From Mycoplasma bradburyae (GTDB taxonomy: Bacteria; Bacillota_I; Bacilli_A; Mycoplasmatales; Mycoplasmoidaceae): a stretch of DNA of 64,000 nt. Shown one piece after another: positions 1-9,961 of the stretch (the first letter of the stretch is position 1; each line of letters opens with the position of its first letter). The position numbers and the translations under genes are program-made. The stretch lies in the NCBI RefSeq assembly GCF_024339025.1, contig NZ_CP101415.1, positions 62,001 to 126,000 on the forward strand. Reading direction: 5' to 3'. Under the pieces are notes generated by a model, which searched no databases, was not told the DNA's origin, and was given only the letters and a program-made list of their open reading frames with translations.

Positions 1-2
1 CT

Positions 3-632
3 ATGTCTAAAATAAAATTATTCGATTTATCTGGTAAACTTCAAGAAGAAATCGACTTAAACCAAAAACTTCTTGTAAATGAAGTTCATAAACAAGCAAT
101 TTTTGATGCAATTCTTGCTGAAAATCTATCACAAATTCAAGGGACTCATTCAACTCTTAAAAAAGGTGAAGTTAGCGGTGGTGGTAGAAAACCTTACCAA
201 CAAAAACACACTGGTCGTGCTAGACAAGGTTCGATTCGTAACCCTCACTATGTAGGCGGTGGTATTGCGTTTGGTCCTAAACCAAATAGAAATTACAAAA
301 TTAAGGTTAATAAAAAAGTAAGTGAATTAGCGTTTAAATCAGCAATTACTTCTAAAGTTAATAACCAAGAATTCTTAGGTTTAGTTGATTCAATTAAACA
401 GGAAAAACCGAGCACAAAAGCAATTGTTAAATTATTAAAAGAACTAAATATTAATAAAAAAGTATTAATTGTTGCTTTTGAAAAGAATGAAAACCTTGAA
501 AAATCAAGCGCTAACTTACCGAATGTTTCATACAAATTATGAAACCAAGTTTCAGTGAGAGACTTAATTGATGCTAATTGTGTATTAGCTCAAAAGAGCG
601 CAATTAAAAACTGAGTTGAAAGGCTGAATTAA
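3..632 (+). CDS. rplD: 50S ribosomal protein L4
   Basis: L4 of the large ribosomal subunit binds 23S rRNA domain I, lines the exit tunnel and in many bacteria represses its own operon. The protein has 209 residues, the normal family length, and ends after two in-frame TGA codons (540 and 612) read as Trp. The conserved loop region GGGRKPYQQKHTGRARQG is present near residues 60-77, which marks L4 clearly. The ATG at position 3 fits the usual N-terminus (MSKIKLFDLSG), but only two bases precede it, so the ribosome binding site cannot be judged. It is followed two bases later by rplW, as in the S10 operon of other bacteria; rplC is expected just outside the window. Confidence 0.96.
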
Positions 633-634
633 TC

Positions 635-958
635 ATGCAAATTACAGACGTTCTTATTAAACCTGTACTTACTGAAAAGAGTTATGGCATTATGATGTCA
701 GAACCTAAAAAATACACTTTTCTAGTAAATCCAAAAGCTAACAAAAATTACATTAAACAAGCTTTTAAAGCAATCTATGGAGTAACCCCAACTGCTGTTA
801 ATACAAAAATTAAAAAACCAGCAAGAATCCGTACAGGAAGTCAAAATCCAGGTTATTCTCGTTTAGAAAAAATCGCTATCATCACAGTTCCGTATGGAGT
901 TGAGGTGGCAATTACTGGTGAAAAACCAGAAAACAACGAATCAACAAATTCAAAATAA
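635..958 (+). CDS. rplW: 50S ribosomal protein L23
   Basis: L23 sits at the mouth of the peptide exit tunnel, where trigger factor and SRP dock. The 107-residue product starts with the typical ITDVLIKPVLTEKS motif and contains the KPARIRTG rRNA-binding loop around residues 67-74. It carries a short polar C-terminal tail (ENNESTNSK) slightly beyond the usual 95-100 residues. The gene lies between rplD and rplB in the conserved S10 order, with only a two-base gap after rplD, which suggests translational coupling. Confidence 0.95.
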   Translation: MQITDVLIKPVLTEKSYGIMMSEPKKYTFLVNPKANKNYIKQAFKAIYGVTPTAVNTKIKKPARIRTGSQNPGYSRLEKIAIITVPYGVEVAITGEKPENNESTNSK

Positions 959-1003
959 TTAAACAGGCGCAAAGCATTTAAGGAAAAAAAATAATAAGCA
1001 GTT

Positions 1004-1855
1004 ATGCCAGTAAAAAAGATAATAAATAGATCTAACAGTGGTATTCATCATAAGATCTCGATCGATTACAAAAAGGTTTTAACAAGTCAAAGCCCATTAA
1101 AATCTTTAGTAAGTAATAAAAAGAAAAACTCAGGTAGAAACAACCAAGGTAAAATTACTGTAAGACACAAAGGTGGTGGTTCTAAAAGAAAATACAGAAT
1201 CATTGACTTTAAGAGAAATCTACACGATGACAAAGTTGCTGTAGTTAAATCAATTGAATACGATCCAAATAGAAGTGCATTCATTTCTTTAGTGGCTTAT
1301 GAAAATGGTTATAGATCATATATCTTAGCTCCTGAAGGAATTAAAGTAGGTGATAAAATCGTTTCATCTTCACAACAAATCGACATTAAGCTTGGTAACT
1401 GTATGCCTTTAGAATATATTCCAGAAGGTACAATGGTTCATAACATTGAAATGACTCCTGGTAAAGGTGGTCAAATAGCTAGAAGTGCTGGTGCTTATGC
1501 TCAAATCTTAGGTAAAGATGATACAGGTAAATATATTAACCTTAAATTAGGTTCTAAAGAAGTTAGAAAATTCCTTAAGAACTGTAGAGCAGTGGTTGGT
1601 ATCGCATCAAATGTTGATCACAACTTAGTGCTTTTAGGAAAAGCGGGTACATCTAGACATAAAGGTATTCGCCCTACTGTTCGTGGTTCTGCTATGAACC
1701 CTAACGATCACCCACACGGTGGGGGTGAAGGTCGTAGTCCAGTTGGTCGCGACGCTCCAAGAACACCTTGAGGTAAAAGACACATGGGTGTTAAAACAAG
1801 AAATAATAAGAAATCGTCTACTAACTTAATAATTCGTAGACGTAACTCAAAATAG
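1004..1855 (+). CDS. rplB: 50S ribosomal protein L2
   Basis: L2 is a primary 23S rRNA-binding protein needed for subunit association and peptidyl transfer. The 283-residue product needs one UGA read as Trp (1769-1771, in the conserved RTPWGKR segment). The hallmark C-terminal sequence [16 protein letters not shown], containing the histidine important for peptidyl transferase function, is intact. Length is close to the usual 275-280. The N-terminus ([19 protein letters not shown]) differs a little from the common MGIKKYKPTTPGRR start, and this is the only in-frame ATG that keeps full length. It follows rplW and precedes rpsS. Confidence 0.96.
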
Positions 1856-1877
1856 GAAAATGAAAGGTCATTAATTA

Positions 1878-2141
1878 ATGTCAAGAAGTTCTAAGAAAGG
1901 TGCATTCATTGAACCTAGTTTATTAAAGAAAGTTCAAGATTTGAATGCTCAAAAACAAAAGAAAATAATCAAGACTTGATCTAGAAGAAGTACTATTTTT
2001 CCGGATTTTGTTGGTCACACTTTTGCTGTTCATAATGGTAAAAAATTCATTAATGTTTATGTAACTGAAGATATGATCGGTCATAAGTTAGGTGAATTTT
2101 CTCCTACAAGAACATTTAAAGGACACAGCTCTAATAGATAG
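1878..2141 (+). CDS. rpsS: 30S ribosomal protein S19
   Basis: S19 forms a complex with S13 in the head of the small subunit. The 87-residue product includes one UGA Trp codon at the conserved position preceding [14 protein letters not shown], and ends in the typical [13 protein letters not shown] motif. It had to be reconstructed through the TGA because the two halves are short. Operon position between rplB and rplV is canonical. Confidence 0.95.
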
Positions 2142-2151
2142 GAGATAGAAT

Positions 2152-2586
2152 ATGATTGCAATTGCAAGACAAAACAGAGTAAGAATATCACCTCAAAAAG
2201 CTAGATTAGTTTGTCAATTGATTAAAAATAAATCAATTATTGAAGCTCAAAATATCCTAGTTAATACTGATAAAAAAGGTGCTCGTATTATCTTAAAATT
2301 ACTTAATTCAGTAATCGCTAATGCCACTAACAACCATGCTATGTTAGCTGATAAACTATATGTTTATGAAATAGTAGCAAATCAAGGTCCAACTCTTAAG
2401 AGAAACTTACCGAGAGCTAAAGGTTCGGCTGATATGATTAGAAAACGATCAACAAACTTTGTAATCAAATTATCAGACGACATTAACGAAAGAAAATTAG
2501 AAGTAGAAGCAATTAAAAATAGACTTAAAAAACGTGTTGCTGGTCAAATTAAGAGAAAGCAATCACTAAGTGGAGATAAAAAATAA
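2152..2586 (+). CDS. rplV: 50S ribosomal protein L22
   Basis: L22 contacts all domains of 23S rRNA, and its beta-hairpin narrows the exit tunnel. The 144-residue product has the expected N-terminal helix (RISPQKARLVCQLIKNKS) and the hairpin tip region TLKRNLPRAKGSADMIRKR near residues 84-102. About 30 extra basic residues follow the core (ending KRKQSLSGDKK), a C-terminal extension relative to the usual 110. GGAG lies ten bases upstream of the ATG (2142-2145). Confidence 0.95.
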   Translation: MIAIARQNRVRISPQKARLVCQLIKNKSIIEAQNILVNTDKKGARIILKLLNSVIANATNNHAMLADKLYVYEIVANQGPTLKRNLPRAKGSADMIRKRSTNFVIKLSDDINERKLEVEAIKNRLKKRVAGQIKRKQSLSGDKK

Positions 2587-2588
2587 AT

Positions 2589-3365
2589 ATGGGTCAAAAA
2601 GTTAACTCGAACGGTTTAAGATTTGGAATTAATAAAAACTGACAATCTCGCTGAATAGCTAGAACTAATGAACAAACAGGTGACTGAATTGTTCAAGATG
2701 AAAAAATCAGAAACTATTTATTAAAAAAATTCCACAGCGCTTTCATTTCTAATATCGAAATCGAAAGAACTCAAGCTAATATCCGTGTGTTCATCTATGC
2801 TTCTCAACCTGGTATCGTTTTAGGGAAAGAAGCTGCTAACATCAAAACTATCGTATTAGCAATTAATAAAATTGTTGGTAGAAATGTTAAAGTTGATGTT
2901 GATGTTCTTGAAGTTGGTAATCCTTCTTTAAGTGCTAAGATTGTAGCACGTGAATTAGCTGATGCAATTCAAAACAGAACACCATTAAGAACTGCAATGC
3001 GTCAAGCGCTTAAAAGAGTTCTTAAAGCTGGAGCAAAAGGTATCAAAGTATTAGTATCTGGTCGTTTAAACGGAGTAGAAATTGCTCGTGACAAAATGTA
3101 TATCGAAGGTAATGTTACACTTTCTACTTTAAGAGCTGATATTGACTATGCGCTAGAAGAAGCTCAAATGTCTTATGGTGTTATCGGTGTTAAAGTTTGA
3201 ATTAATCGTGGTGAAATCTTTGGTAAAGATTTCTATAAAAAACAAATTCACATCATTAAACCAAAAGGTAGTGAATACAATCACGGAAGAAGAAACTTCA
3301 ACAAGTCTAAAGACCAAAGAAATAGACAACCAAAAACACAACAAAATCAACCTGCTAAGGAGTAA
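2589..3365 (+). CDS. rpsC: 30S ribosomal protein S3
   Basis: S3 lines the mRNA entry channel and acts in mRNA unwinding together with S4 and S5. The 258-residue product starts MGQKVNSNGLRFG and needs several UGA Trp codons, both near the N-terminus (about 2641-2690) and at 3198-3200. The KH domain (PGIVLGKEAANIKTI) and the C-terminal domain with the GVKVWINRGEIF motif are intact. A basic, Asn/Gln-rich tail extends beyond the usual 210-230 residues. It starts three bases after the rplV stop codon. Confidence 0.95.
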
Positions 3366-3371
3366 AGTAAC

Positions 3372-3794
3372 ATGTTACAACCTAAAAGAACTAAATATAG
3401 AAAGCCTCATAATGTAAGTTATGAGGGAAAAGCTAAAGGTAATTCTTATGTTGCTTTTGGTGAATACGGCATTATGGCTACTAGCGGTGCTTGAATTGAT
3501 TCACGACAAATTGAAAGTGCGCGTATTGCGATTTCAAAACACCTTGGTAAAACTGGAAAAATGTGAATTAGAATTTTTCCACATATGTCAAAAACTAAAA
3601 AACCACTAGAAGTGAGAATGGGTTCAGGTAAAGGTAACCCTGAATTCTGAGTGGCTGTTGTAAAAAAAGGAACTGTTATGTTTGAAGTTGCTAACATTCC
3701 AGAAGCGCAAATGAAAGAAGCTTTAACAAGAGCTGGTCACAAGCTTGGTGTTACATGAAAAATTGTTCCTAGAGAAGGTGCTAAGAATGAATAA
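3372..3794 (+). CDS. rplP: 50S ribosomal protein L16
   Basis: L16 organises the A-site region of the 50S subunit. The 140-residue product ([13 protein letters not shown]...) is of standard length and requires UGA as Trp at several places (for example 3492 and 3756). The conserved segments ITSGAWIDSRQIE-like (here [18 protein letters not shown]) and KMGSGKG-like ([12 protein letters not shown]) are visible. Its last eight bases overlap the start of rpmC, suggesting coupled translation. Confidence 0.95.
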
Positions 3795-4239
3795 AGAATT
3801 AAGAGCAAAGACCACTGAAGAACTAACTCAATTAGTTACTCAATTAAAAGGTCGTTTATTAGAATATCGTTTTAAATTAGCTCAAGGTGAATTAGACAAA
3901 ACTCACATTATTAAAGAAACTAGATTAACTTTAGCAAGAGTGCTAACTATTCTAACTGAAAGAAACGTTAAAATTAATGTCAATCAAATGGTTTCAAGTT
4001 TTGCAAAAGAACAAGCTAAGCAAAAAGAAATCCAAGAAGCAGTTAAAAAAGTTAAAGAACTTAAAGCAGCAAGAGATAAGAAGAATAAAGAAAAGCGTTT
4101 AGCTAATGCTGAAAAAGTTAAAGCAGCACCAAAACCAGAACCTAAAGCTAAAAAAGTTAAAACAACACCTAAAAAATCAGAAACAGTTAAAAGTTCTAAT
4201 AAAAAAATTGTTAAAGCTAAAACAAGTAAAAAAGGATAA
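3787..4239 (+). CDS. rpmC: 50S ribosomal protein L29 with long basic C-terminal extension
   Basis: L29 lies next to L23 at the tunnel exit. The first 70 or so residues are a typical L29 ([20 protein letters not shown], then the ETRLTLARVLTILTER helix). The remaining 80 residues are a Lys/Ala/Glu-rich, low-complexity tail, so the 150-residue protein is more than twice the usual 65. Long ribosomal protein tails are known in pneumoniae-group mycoplasmas. I chose the ATG at 3787 over an upstream in-frame ATG at 3745 because the latter would overlap 50 bases of rplP and precede the conserved L29 start. Confidence 0.93.
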   Translation: MNKELRAKTTEELTQLVTQLKGRLLEYRFKLAQGELDKTHIIKETRLTLARVLTILTERNVKINVNQMVSSFAKEQAKQKEIQEAVKKVKELKAARDKKNKEKRLANAEKVKAAPKPEPKAKKVKTTPKKSETVKSSNKKIVKAKTSKKG

Positions 4240-4244
4240 TTTAA

Positions 4245-4502
4245 ATGCGTAATTCAAGAAAAGTTTTAATGGGTGTTGTTGTCAGTGATAAAATGCAAAA
4301 AACTGTTACAGTTAAGGTTGAATCAAAAAACCGACACCCTTTTTATCACAAGCTGGTAATTTCTCATAAGAAATATCACGTTCATAACGAAGAAGGTGAA
4401 AATGCAGCTGGAGTTGGAGATAAAGTTTTAATTATGGAAACGCGTCCTTTATCAGCAACTAAACGTTGAAGAATTTCTAAAATTCTAGAACGCGCTAAAT
4501 AA
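4245..4502 (+). CDS. rpsQ: 30S ribosomal protein S17
   Basis: S17 is a primary 16S rRNA-binding protein with an OB fold. The 85-residue product contains [17 protein letters not shown] and the C-terminal [13 protein letters not shown] motif, where the Trp is a UGA codon (4467-4469). Length is normal. It follows rpmC after five bases. Confidence 0.95.
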
Positions 4503-4528
4503 TATTATTAACAGGAGAATTTGAACTA

Positions 4529-4903
4529 ATGATTCAGTTTATGACGAGAATGAACGTGGCTGATAACACCGGCGCACGTGAAGTTGGAGTAATTAAAGTA
4601 TTAAACGGTTCTAAAAGAAGATATGCTTCTGTTGGTGATATCGTTGTTGTATCAGTAAAAGACGCGATTCCATCTGGCACAGTAAAAAAAGGACAAGTTT
4701 TATTTGCTGTTGTTGTTAGAACTAAAAAAGGTGCTCAAAGAAGAGACGGAACTCATCTTTCATTTGATGATAATGCTTGTGTCATCATTAAAAACCGTGA
4801 AGATTTTACTCCGAGAGGAACACGTATCTTTGGACCGGTAGCTCGTGAGTTACGGGAAAAAGGATTCAACCGTATCGTTTCTTTAGCGAGTGAAGTGTTA
4901 TAG
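4529..4903 (+). CDS. rplN: 50S ribosomal protein L14
   Basis: L14 sits at the subunit interface (bridge B8) and contacts initiation and ribosome-silencing factors. The 124-residue product starts [19 protein letters not shown] and carries the [14 protein letters not shown] motif near the C-terminus. Length is standard, and no Trp is used. A good AGGAG (4513-4517) sits about 11 bases before the ATG. Confidence 0.96.
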   Translation: MIQFMTRMNVADNTGAREVGVIKVLNGSKRRYASVGDIVVVSVKDAIPSGTVKKGQVLFAVVVRTKKGAQRRDGTHLSFDDNACVIIKNREDFTPRGTRIFGPVARELREKGFNRIVSLASEVL

Positions 4904-4912
4904 GAGTTAAAG

Positions 4913-5242
4913 ATGCAACGTATTAAAAAAGGTGATAAAGTTGTTGTAATTTCTGGTAAACATAAACAAAAAACAGGTATTGTGTTACAAGTTTTTACTA
5001 AAGAACAACGAGCTATAGTTGAAGGCGTGAATATGATTAAACGTCACACAAAAGAAAACGCCCAAAATCAAAAAGGTGGTGTGATTGAAAAAGAAGCTCC
5101 AATCCATTTATCTAATTTAGCTTTATTAGATCTTAAAGCTAAAGAGGTAAAACCTACCAAAGTTAAATATGGAACTGATCCAAAAACTAACCAAAAAGTG
5201 CGTTTATCTCGCAAAACAAATAATCTTGTAGGTGGTCAATAA
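4913..5242 (+). CDS. rplX: 50S ribosomal protein L24
   Basis: L24 is an assembly initiator of the large subunit with a KOW motif ([18 protein letters not shown], residues 5-22). The 109-residue product has standard length. GGAG precedes the ATG by eight bases. Its TAA overlaps the ATG of rplE by one base (5242), which points to translational coupling. Confidence 0.95.
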   Translation: MQRIKKGDKVVVISGKHKQKTGIVLQVFTKEQRAIVEGVNMIKRHTKENAQNQKGGVIEKEAPIHLSNLALLDLKAKEVKPTKVKYGTDPKTNQKVRLSRKTNNLVGGQ

Positions 5243-5799
5243 TGAATTTAAAAACTAAATATAAGAAAGAAATCGTTCCATTATTACAAAAAGAATTTGG
5301 ACTTTCATCAGTAATGCAAGTTCCAAAGATTGAAAAGATTGTAATTAACATGGGTGTTGGTGATGCTACTAAGGATGCTAAATTATTAGAATTAGCTCAA
5401 TCTGAATTACAAGCAATCAGCGGACAAAAACCAATAGTTACTAAGGCTCATTCTTCTAACGCTTCATTCAAAATTAGACAAGGTCAAGCGATCGGTTGTA
5501 AAGTTACACTAAGAGGTGAAAGAATGTGAAACTTCTTAGAAAAATTAATCAACATCGCTCTTCCTCGTGTAAGGGACTTCAGAGGTTTATCGAATAAAGC
5601 TTTTGATAGTCAAGGTAATTACACTTTAGGAATTAAAGAACAAATTATCTTTCCAGAAATTATCTATGATAATGTTAAAAAAATTCGTGGATTCGATGTA
5701 ACCTTGGTAATTTCAACTAATGATAGTAAACAAAACTACAGATTATTATTAGAATTAGGAATGCCTTTAATTAAGAATAAGGAACAAGCAAATGGCTAA
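5242..5799 (+). CDS. rplE: 50S ribosomal protein L5
   Basis: L5 binds 5S rRNA and forms part of the central protuberance. The 185-residue product starts with the usual [17 protein letters not shown] and reads one UGA Trp (5527-5529) in the conserved GERMWNFLEKLI segment. The last eight bases overlap rpsN (start 5792), so S14 translation is probably coupled to L5. Length is near the usual 179-182. Confidence 0.95.
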
Positions 5800-5977
5800 A
5801 ACATCACTAAAAGTTAAACAATCACGTCCTGCTAAATTTAAAGTAAGAGCATACAGTAGATGCAAACGCTGCGGCCGTCCTCACGCTGTTTATAGAAAAT
5901 TTGGTATTTGTCGTTTATGCTTTAGACACCTTGCTTACAATGGAAGCTTACCAGGTGTAAAAAAAGCATCATGATAG
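5792..5977 (+). CDS. rpsN: 30S ribosomal protein S14, zinc-binding type
   Basis: S14 is in the head of the 30S subunit. The 61-residue product is the short type-Z form: four cysteines at residues 24, 27, 40 and 43 (CKRC and CRLC) form the zinc ribbon. It ends in the classic Ser-Trp, the Trp being UGA at 5972-5974 followed by TAG. It starts inside the end of rplE. Confidence 0.95.
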
Positions 5978-5998
5978 GAACAGGGGTTAAGTAAAAAT

Positions 5999-6400
5999 AT
6001 GCATTTTGATCCAGTAGCAGATATCATAACTAAAATAAACAATGCTAACCGCGCTAAGATTGTTGAGTTACAAACTGAAGCTTCAAAACTGAAAGTTGCA
6101 ATCTTAAACATCTTGCTTAACGAAGGTTACATTCGTGGTTATGAAATCTATGATAACAAAGAAAAAACAAAGTCAATTTTAAAAATCAAATTAAAATTTG
6201 ACGAACACAGAGTTAGCTCATTAAACGGTATTAAACAAATTTCTAAACCTGGTTTAAGAATTTATGTATCAGCTGACAAACTACCTAGAGTATTAAATGG
6301 TTTAGGTATTGCTATCGTTTCTACTAACGAAGGTTTAATGACTGACAAAACAGCAAGAATGAAAAAAATTGGTGGAGAAGTTCTTGCTTACGTTTGATAG
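5999..6400 (+). CDS. rpsH: 30S ribosomal protein S8
   Basis: S8 binds the central domain of 16S rRNA and in many bacteria represses the spc operon. The 133-residue product begins with the conserved [13 protein letters not shown] and ends GGEVLAYVW, where the last Trp is a UGA codon followed by TAG. The [13 protein letters not shown]-like segment is intact. Standard length and position between rpsN and rplF. Confidence 0.95.
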
Positions 6401-6418
6401 AAAGGGTTAATATAAATT

Positions 6419-6970
6419 ATGTCAAGAATTGGTAACAGAATAATTACAGTTCCAGCTAATGTTAATATTAACCAAACTAAAGAACTATTAACATTTAAAG
6501 GTCCATTAGGTCAATTAGATCTTAAGTTAGCACAAAATAGTGGTATTAATATTGAAATTAAAGACGGTAACATTAAATTAACTCGTGCTAACGAAATTAA
6601 ACAAACTAAGATGTTACACGGTACATACAACGCATTAATTACTAATGCTATAACCGGTGTAACAGTTGGTTTCAAAAAAGAATTGCGTTTAATCGGTGTA
6701 GGTTATAAGGCAACTTTAAAAGGTAATGTATTAAATTTACAATTAGGTTACTCTCACCCAATTGATATCGAAATTCCTAAAGATTTAAAAGTCGATGTTC
6801 AAAAAAACACTGAAATTACTATCTCTGGAGTTGATAAAGAAAAAGTAGGTGAATTTGCGATCCAAGTTCGTAAATGAAGAGAACCAGAACCTTATAAAGG
6901 TAAAGGTGTTCTATACCTTGACGAACAAATTATTCGTAAAGCTGGTAAAACCGCAGAAGGGAAAAAATAA
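6419..6970 (+). CDS. rplF: 50S ribosomal protein L6
   Basis: L6 is near the factor-binding site of the 50S subunit. The 183-residue product starts [17 protein letters not shown] and reads a UGA Trp at 6875-6877 in the diagnostic motif [14 protein letters not shown]. Two L6 repeats are visible. Length is usual. Confidence 0.95.
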
Positions 6971-6976
6971 TAACTT

Positions 6977-7336
6977 ATGAAACAAGTTAATATGAACCGA
7001 AGCCAAAGACGTCAAATGCGTCATAAACGAGTGATTAAAAAGGTTCGCGAAATTGATAACGATCGTCCGGTTATGATCGTTGTGAAATCTAATGCTCACA
7101 TTTCAGCTCAAGTATGAGATTTCACTACAAACAAAATTATTGCTTCAAGTTCTTCTGTTAGCTTAGACTTAGCGAACGGAAATAAAGAAAATGCAGCTAT
7201 TGTTGGTACTGACATTGCGAATAAACTTCTCAAGCTAAAAATTGAAAAGATTGCTTTCGACCACGGTGGTTCTAAATACCACGGAAGAATCGCTTCACTT
7301 GCTGACGCTGCAAGAAAAGCTGGTTTAAAATTCTAG
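6977..7336 (+). CDS. rplR: 50S ribosomal protein L18
   Basis: L18 binds 5S rRNA together with L5. The 119-residue product was reconstructed across a UGA Trp (about 7115). It has the RRQMRHKRVIKKV N-terminal basic segment and ends FDHGGSKYHGRIASLADAARKAGLKF, matching the family end (the FDRGG..YHGRV.ALADAAREAGL pattern). I used the first ATG after rplF; an in-frame ATG five codons later is possible. Confidence 0.93.
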
Positions 7337-7349
7337 GATAATTAAAATT

Positions 7350-8006
7350 ATGGAAGATATTAAACAAACTAAAAAACCAAATAAAAACAATAGCGGTGAA
7401 GCTAAAAAACCTAATGCTAACCAACAAGCTAACAAAGCTAATAGCAATAGATCTAACAACCAAGGCAACAAGAAAGCTTCTTCAAGACACTCTGACGAAA
7501 GAAATAAGAGAAAAAACGAAAAGAGAACTAAGAGCGAATACGAAGAAAAAATCGTAAAAATCTCTAGAATTTCTAAAACTACTAAGGGTGGTAGAACAAT
7601 GCGTTTCAGCGCTTTAGCTTTAGTTGCTGACCGTAAGGGTAGTATCGGTTTTGCAACAGCTAAAGCATTAGAAGTTCCAAATGCTATTAAAAAAGCGTTA
7701 AAACTAGCTCAAAACAATCTTCAAAAAGTTCCAATCAACAAACACGGAACTCTATTCCATGAAGTAATTGGTAAAGCAGGTGCTTCTAAAGTTTTAATTA
7801 AACCTGCGCCTCCAGGTACTGGAATTATTGCTGGTGGTGCTATCCGTGCTGTATTAGAACTTGCTGGATATACTGATGTTTATACTAAAAACTTAGGTAA
7901 AAACACACCAATCAACATGGTGAGAGCGACAATTGCTGGTATTAAATCTCAATTTACACCTAAACAAATCGCTAAATTAAGAAACAAATCAATTAAAGAA
8001 TTATAA
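7350..8006 (+). CDS. rpsE: 30S ribosomal protein S5 with N-terminal extension
   Basis: S5 is involved in mRNA unwinding at the entry channel and in decoding accuracy. The conserved core begins near residue 62 ([18 protein letters not shown]) and runs through the GVGGTAVKAGGA-type region to a normal C-terminus. The first 60 residues are an Asn/Lys/Ser-rich low-complexity stretch absent from most S5 proteins, giving 218 residues rather than about 166. The extension is in frame and follows the only available start near rplR, so it appears real. rpmD (L30), normally next, is absent, as in other mollicutes. Confidence 0.94.
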   Translation: MEDIKQTKKPNKNNSGEAKKPNANQQANKANSNRSNNQGNKKASSRHSDERNKRKNEKRTKSEYEEKIVKISRISKTTKGGRTMRFSALALVADRKGSIGFATAKALEVPNAIKKALKLAQNNLQKVPINKHGTLFHEVIGKAGASKVLIKPAPPGTGIIAGGAIRAVLELAGYTDVYTKNLGKNTPINMVRATIAGIKSQFTPKQIAKLRNKSIKEL

Positions 8007-8021
8007 TAAGGAGTTAAATTA

Positions 8022-8465
8022 ATGAAATTACATGAGTTAAAAAGTACTCCCAAATCAAGAAATCATAAAGCGAAAGTTGTTGGGCGTGGTCACGGTTCTG
8101 GTTTAGGTAAAACTTCTGGTCGTGGTCAAAAAGGTCAAAAGGCTCGTAAATCAGGTCACACTCGTCCAGGATTTGAAGGAGGTCAAACTCCTTTATATAG
8201 ACGTTTACCTAAATTCGGGTTTAAAACAGTTGGATTCAGAAAGCAAACTTTAGCAATTTCTCTTGATGTGTTAGCTAAACTTGAAGAAACAACTATCAAC
8301 CGTGAAGTATTAGTTAAACACGGTATCATTAGTTCTAAAACTAATGAACCTGTTAAGGTAATCGGTAACAAAATTTCGAAAAAAATTGATTTAAAAATCA
8401 ATAAAATTTCTGAAGGTGCTAAAAAAGCAATTCAAGCTGCTGGCGGTAGTTTTGAACTAATCTAG
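8022..8465 (+). CDS. rplO: 50S ribosomal protein L15
   Basis: L15 is a late assembly protein of the 50S subunit. The 147-residue product has the glycine-rich N-terminal half (VVGRGHGSGLGKTSGRGQKG) and the GFEGGQTPLYRRLPKFGF motif. Standard length. A good AAGGAG precedes the ATG. It lies 11 bases upstream of secY, and a terminator-like hairpin occurs shortly after it inside secY. Confidence 0.95.
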   Translation: MKLHELKSTPKSRNHKAKVVGRGHGSGLGKTSGRGQKGQKARKSGHTRPGFEGGQTPLYRRLPKFGFKTVGFRKQTLAISLDVLAKLEETTINREVLVKHGIISSKTNEPVKVIGNKISKKIDLKINKISEGAKKAIQAAGGSFELI

Positions 8466-8476
8466 GCTATTAAAAG

Positions 8477-9961
8477 ATGGTAAAAAGTAACTCAAAAAAT
8501 CTTTTAGGTCAAAAAATCATTAAATTGTGCAAAAACAGAGATTTTGTAATCTCTGTTTTTGTCACATTATTCTTGATTTTGTTATTTAGAGTTATCAGTG
8601 TAATTCCGCTTCCTGGAATTACAATTTCGCAGGATAAAAATAACAACAATTCAGGTGTTAGTGACTTCTTTGATCTATTCAACTTATTAGGTGGAGGTGG
8701 TTTAAGTCAATTGTCATTATTTGCAGTAGGAATATCTCCATATATTTCAGCCCAAATAATTATGCAGTTGTTATCGACTGATTTAATTCCGCCACTTAGT
8801 AAATTAGCGAAATCAGGTGAATTAGGAAGACGAAGAATTGAATTAATTACTCGTTTTGTAACTTTACCTTTTGCTGTGGTTCAAGCTTTTGCGATTATCG
8901 CATTAATTAAAAATCAACAGAACGGTCAAATTAAATTCGATAATGATGATATAGCTCACCAAGCATTTTATATTATCACGATGACTGCTGGTACTTACAT
9001 CTCAATCTTTATTGGAGATATTATTTCTAAAAAAGGTGTAGGTAATGGGATTACATTATTAATTCTTTCAGGTATTCTTGCTAGATTACCAGACGGATTC
9101 ATCGTAATGTACCGCGTATTAGGTGGTGTAATTATTACAACTACTCCGATGTTAACAGCAGCTATCAATTTCAGTTTATATTTTATTGCCTTCTTAGTAT
9201 TGTTATTAGCAGTAACATTTGTAAATTCATCAACCAGAAAAATTCCGATTCAACAAACGGGAGAAGGTATGATTTTAGGGACTGAAAAATTACCGTTCTT
9301 ACCAATTAAACTAAATGCTGCTGGGGTTATTCCTGTAATTTTTGCATCATCAATTATGTCGATTCCGATTACGATTGCTGAGTTCCAACCACAATCTGAA
9401 GGTCGATGATTTGTAGAAGACTATTTATCACTAAGAACTCCAGTTGGAATTAGTTTATATGTGTTCTTAATTATTATATTTACATTCTTCTATAGCTATA
9501 TTCAAATCAACCCAGAACAAATAGCGCAAAACTTTAACAAGTCACATAAGTTCATTCCTGGGGTTAGACCTGGTCTTGATACTGAAAAACACATCACTAA
9601 AGTTTTAATGAGAATCAATTTTATTGGTGCGCCATTTTTAGCAGTTGTTGCAGTAATTCCTTATATAATTTCATTAGTGCTACATGTTCCTACAACATTG
9701 TCGCTTGGTGGTACTGGAATTATTATTATGGTTTCTGCTAGCATGGAACTTTATCGTTCATTACGTTCAGCTGCTACAACGACTTCGTATCAAAGATTGC
9801 GTAAAGATATTGCTAATAAAATTGAAAATGAATTATCATTAAACGATTACGCAAACAAACCCAACTTACATCATGATCAATATGGATTAAATGATCAAAC
9901 TAAACAAGCTGAAGTTAAGAAAGATTCTAATGATCCATTAGAGGTTAGCCAACTATGATAA
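8477..9961 (+). CDS. secY: Protein translocase subunit SecY
   Basis: SecY is the channel subunit of the Sec translocon in the cell membrane. The 494-residue product reads several UGA Trp codons (9407-9409 and 9956-9958 among them) and shows about ten hydrophobic segments. Family motifs include the plug-region [23 protein letters not shown] and the cytosolic loop with [10 protein letters not shown]. It is a little longer than the usual 430-480 because of a polar C-terminal tail (residues about 450-494). The tail ends SQLW, and the stop codon overlaps the adk start by seven bases. A perfect 14-bp hairpin followed by five T residues lies within codons 18-28 and may limit transcription into secY-adk-map. 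Confidence 0.95.
8530..8565 (+). promoter_or_regulatory. Terminator-like hairpin inside the 5' end of secY
   Basis: Positions 8530-8543 pair perfectly with 8548-8561 (14 bp, arm core AAACAGAGATT with AATCTCTGTTT) around a four-base loop TTGT. The distal arm ends in TTTTTG. The structure lies 54-85 bases after the secY ATG, between the ribosomal protein genes and secY-adk-map. It looks like an intrinsic terminator used as an attenuator, where translating ribosomes would prevent it from forming. Function is inferred from shape only. Confidence 0.55.
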
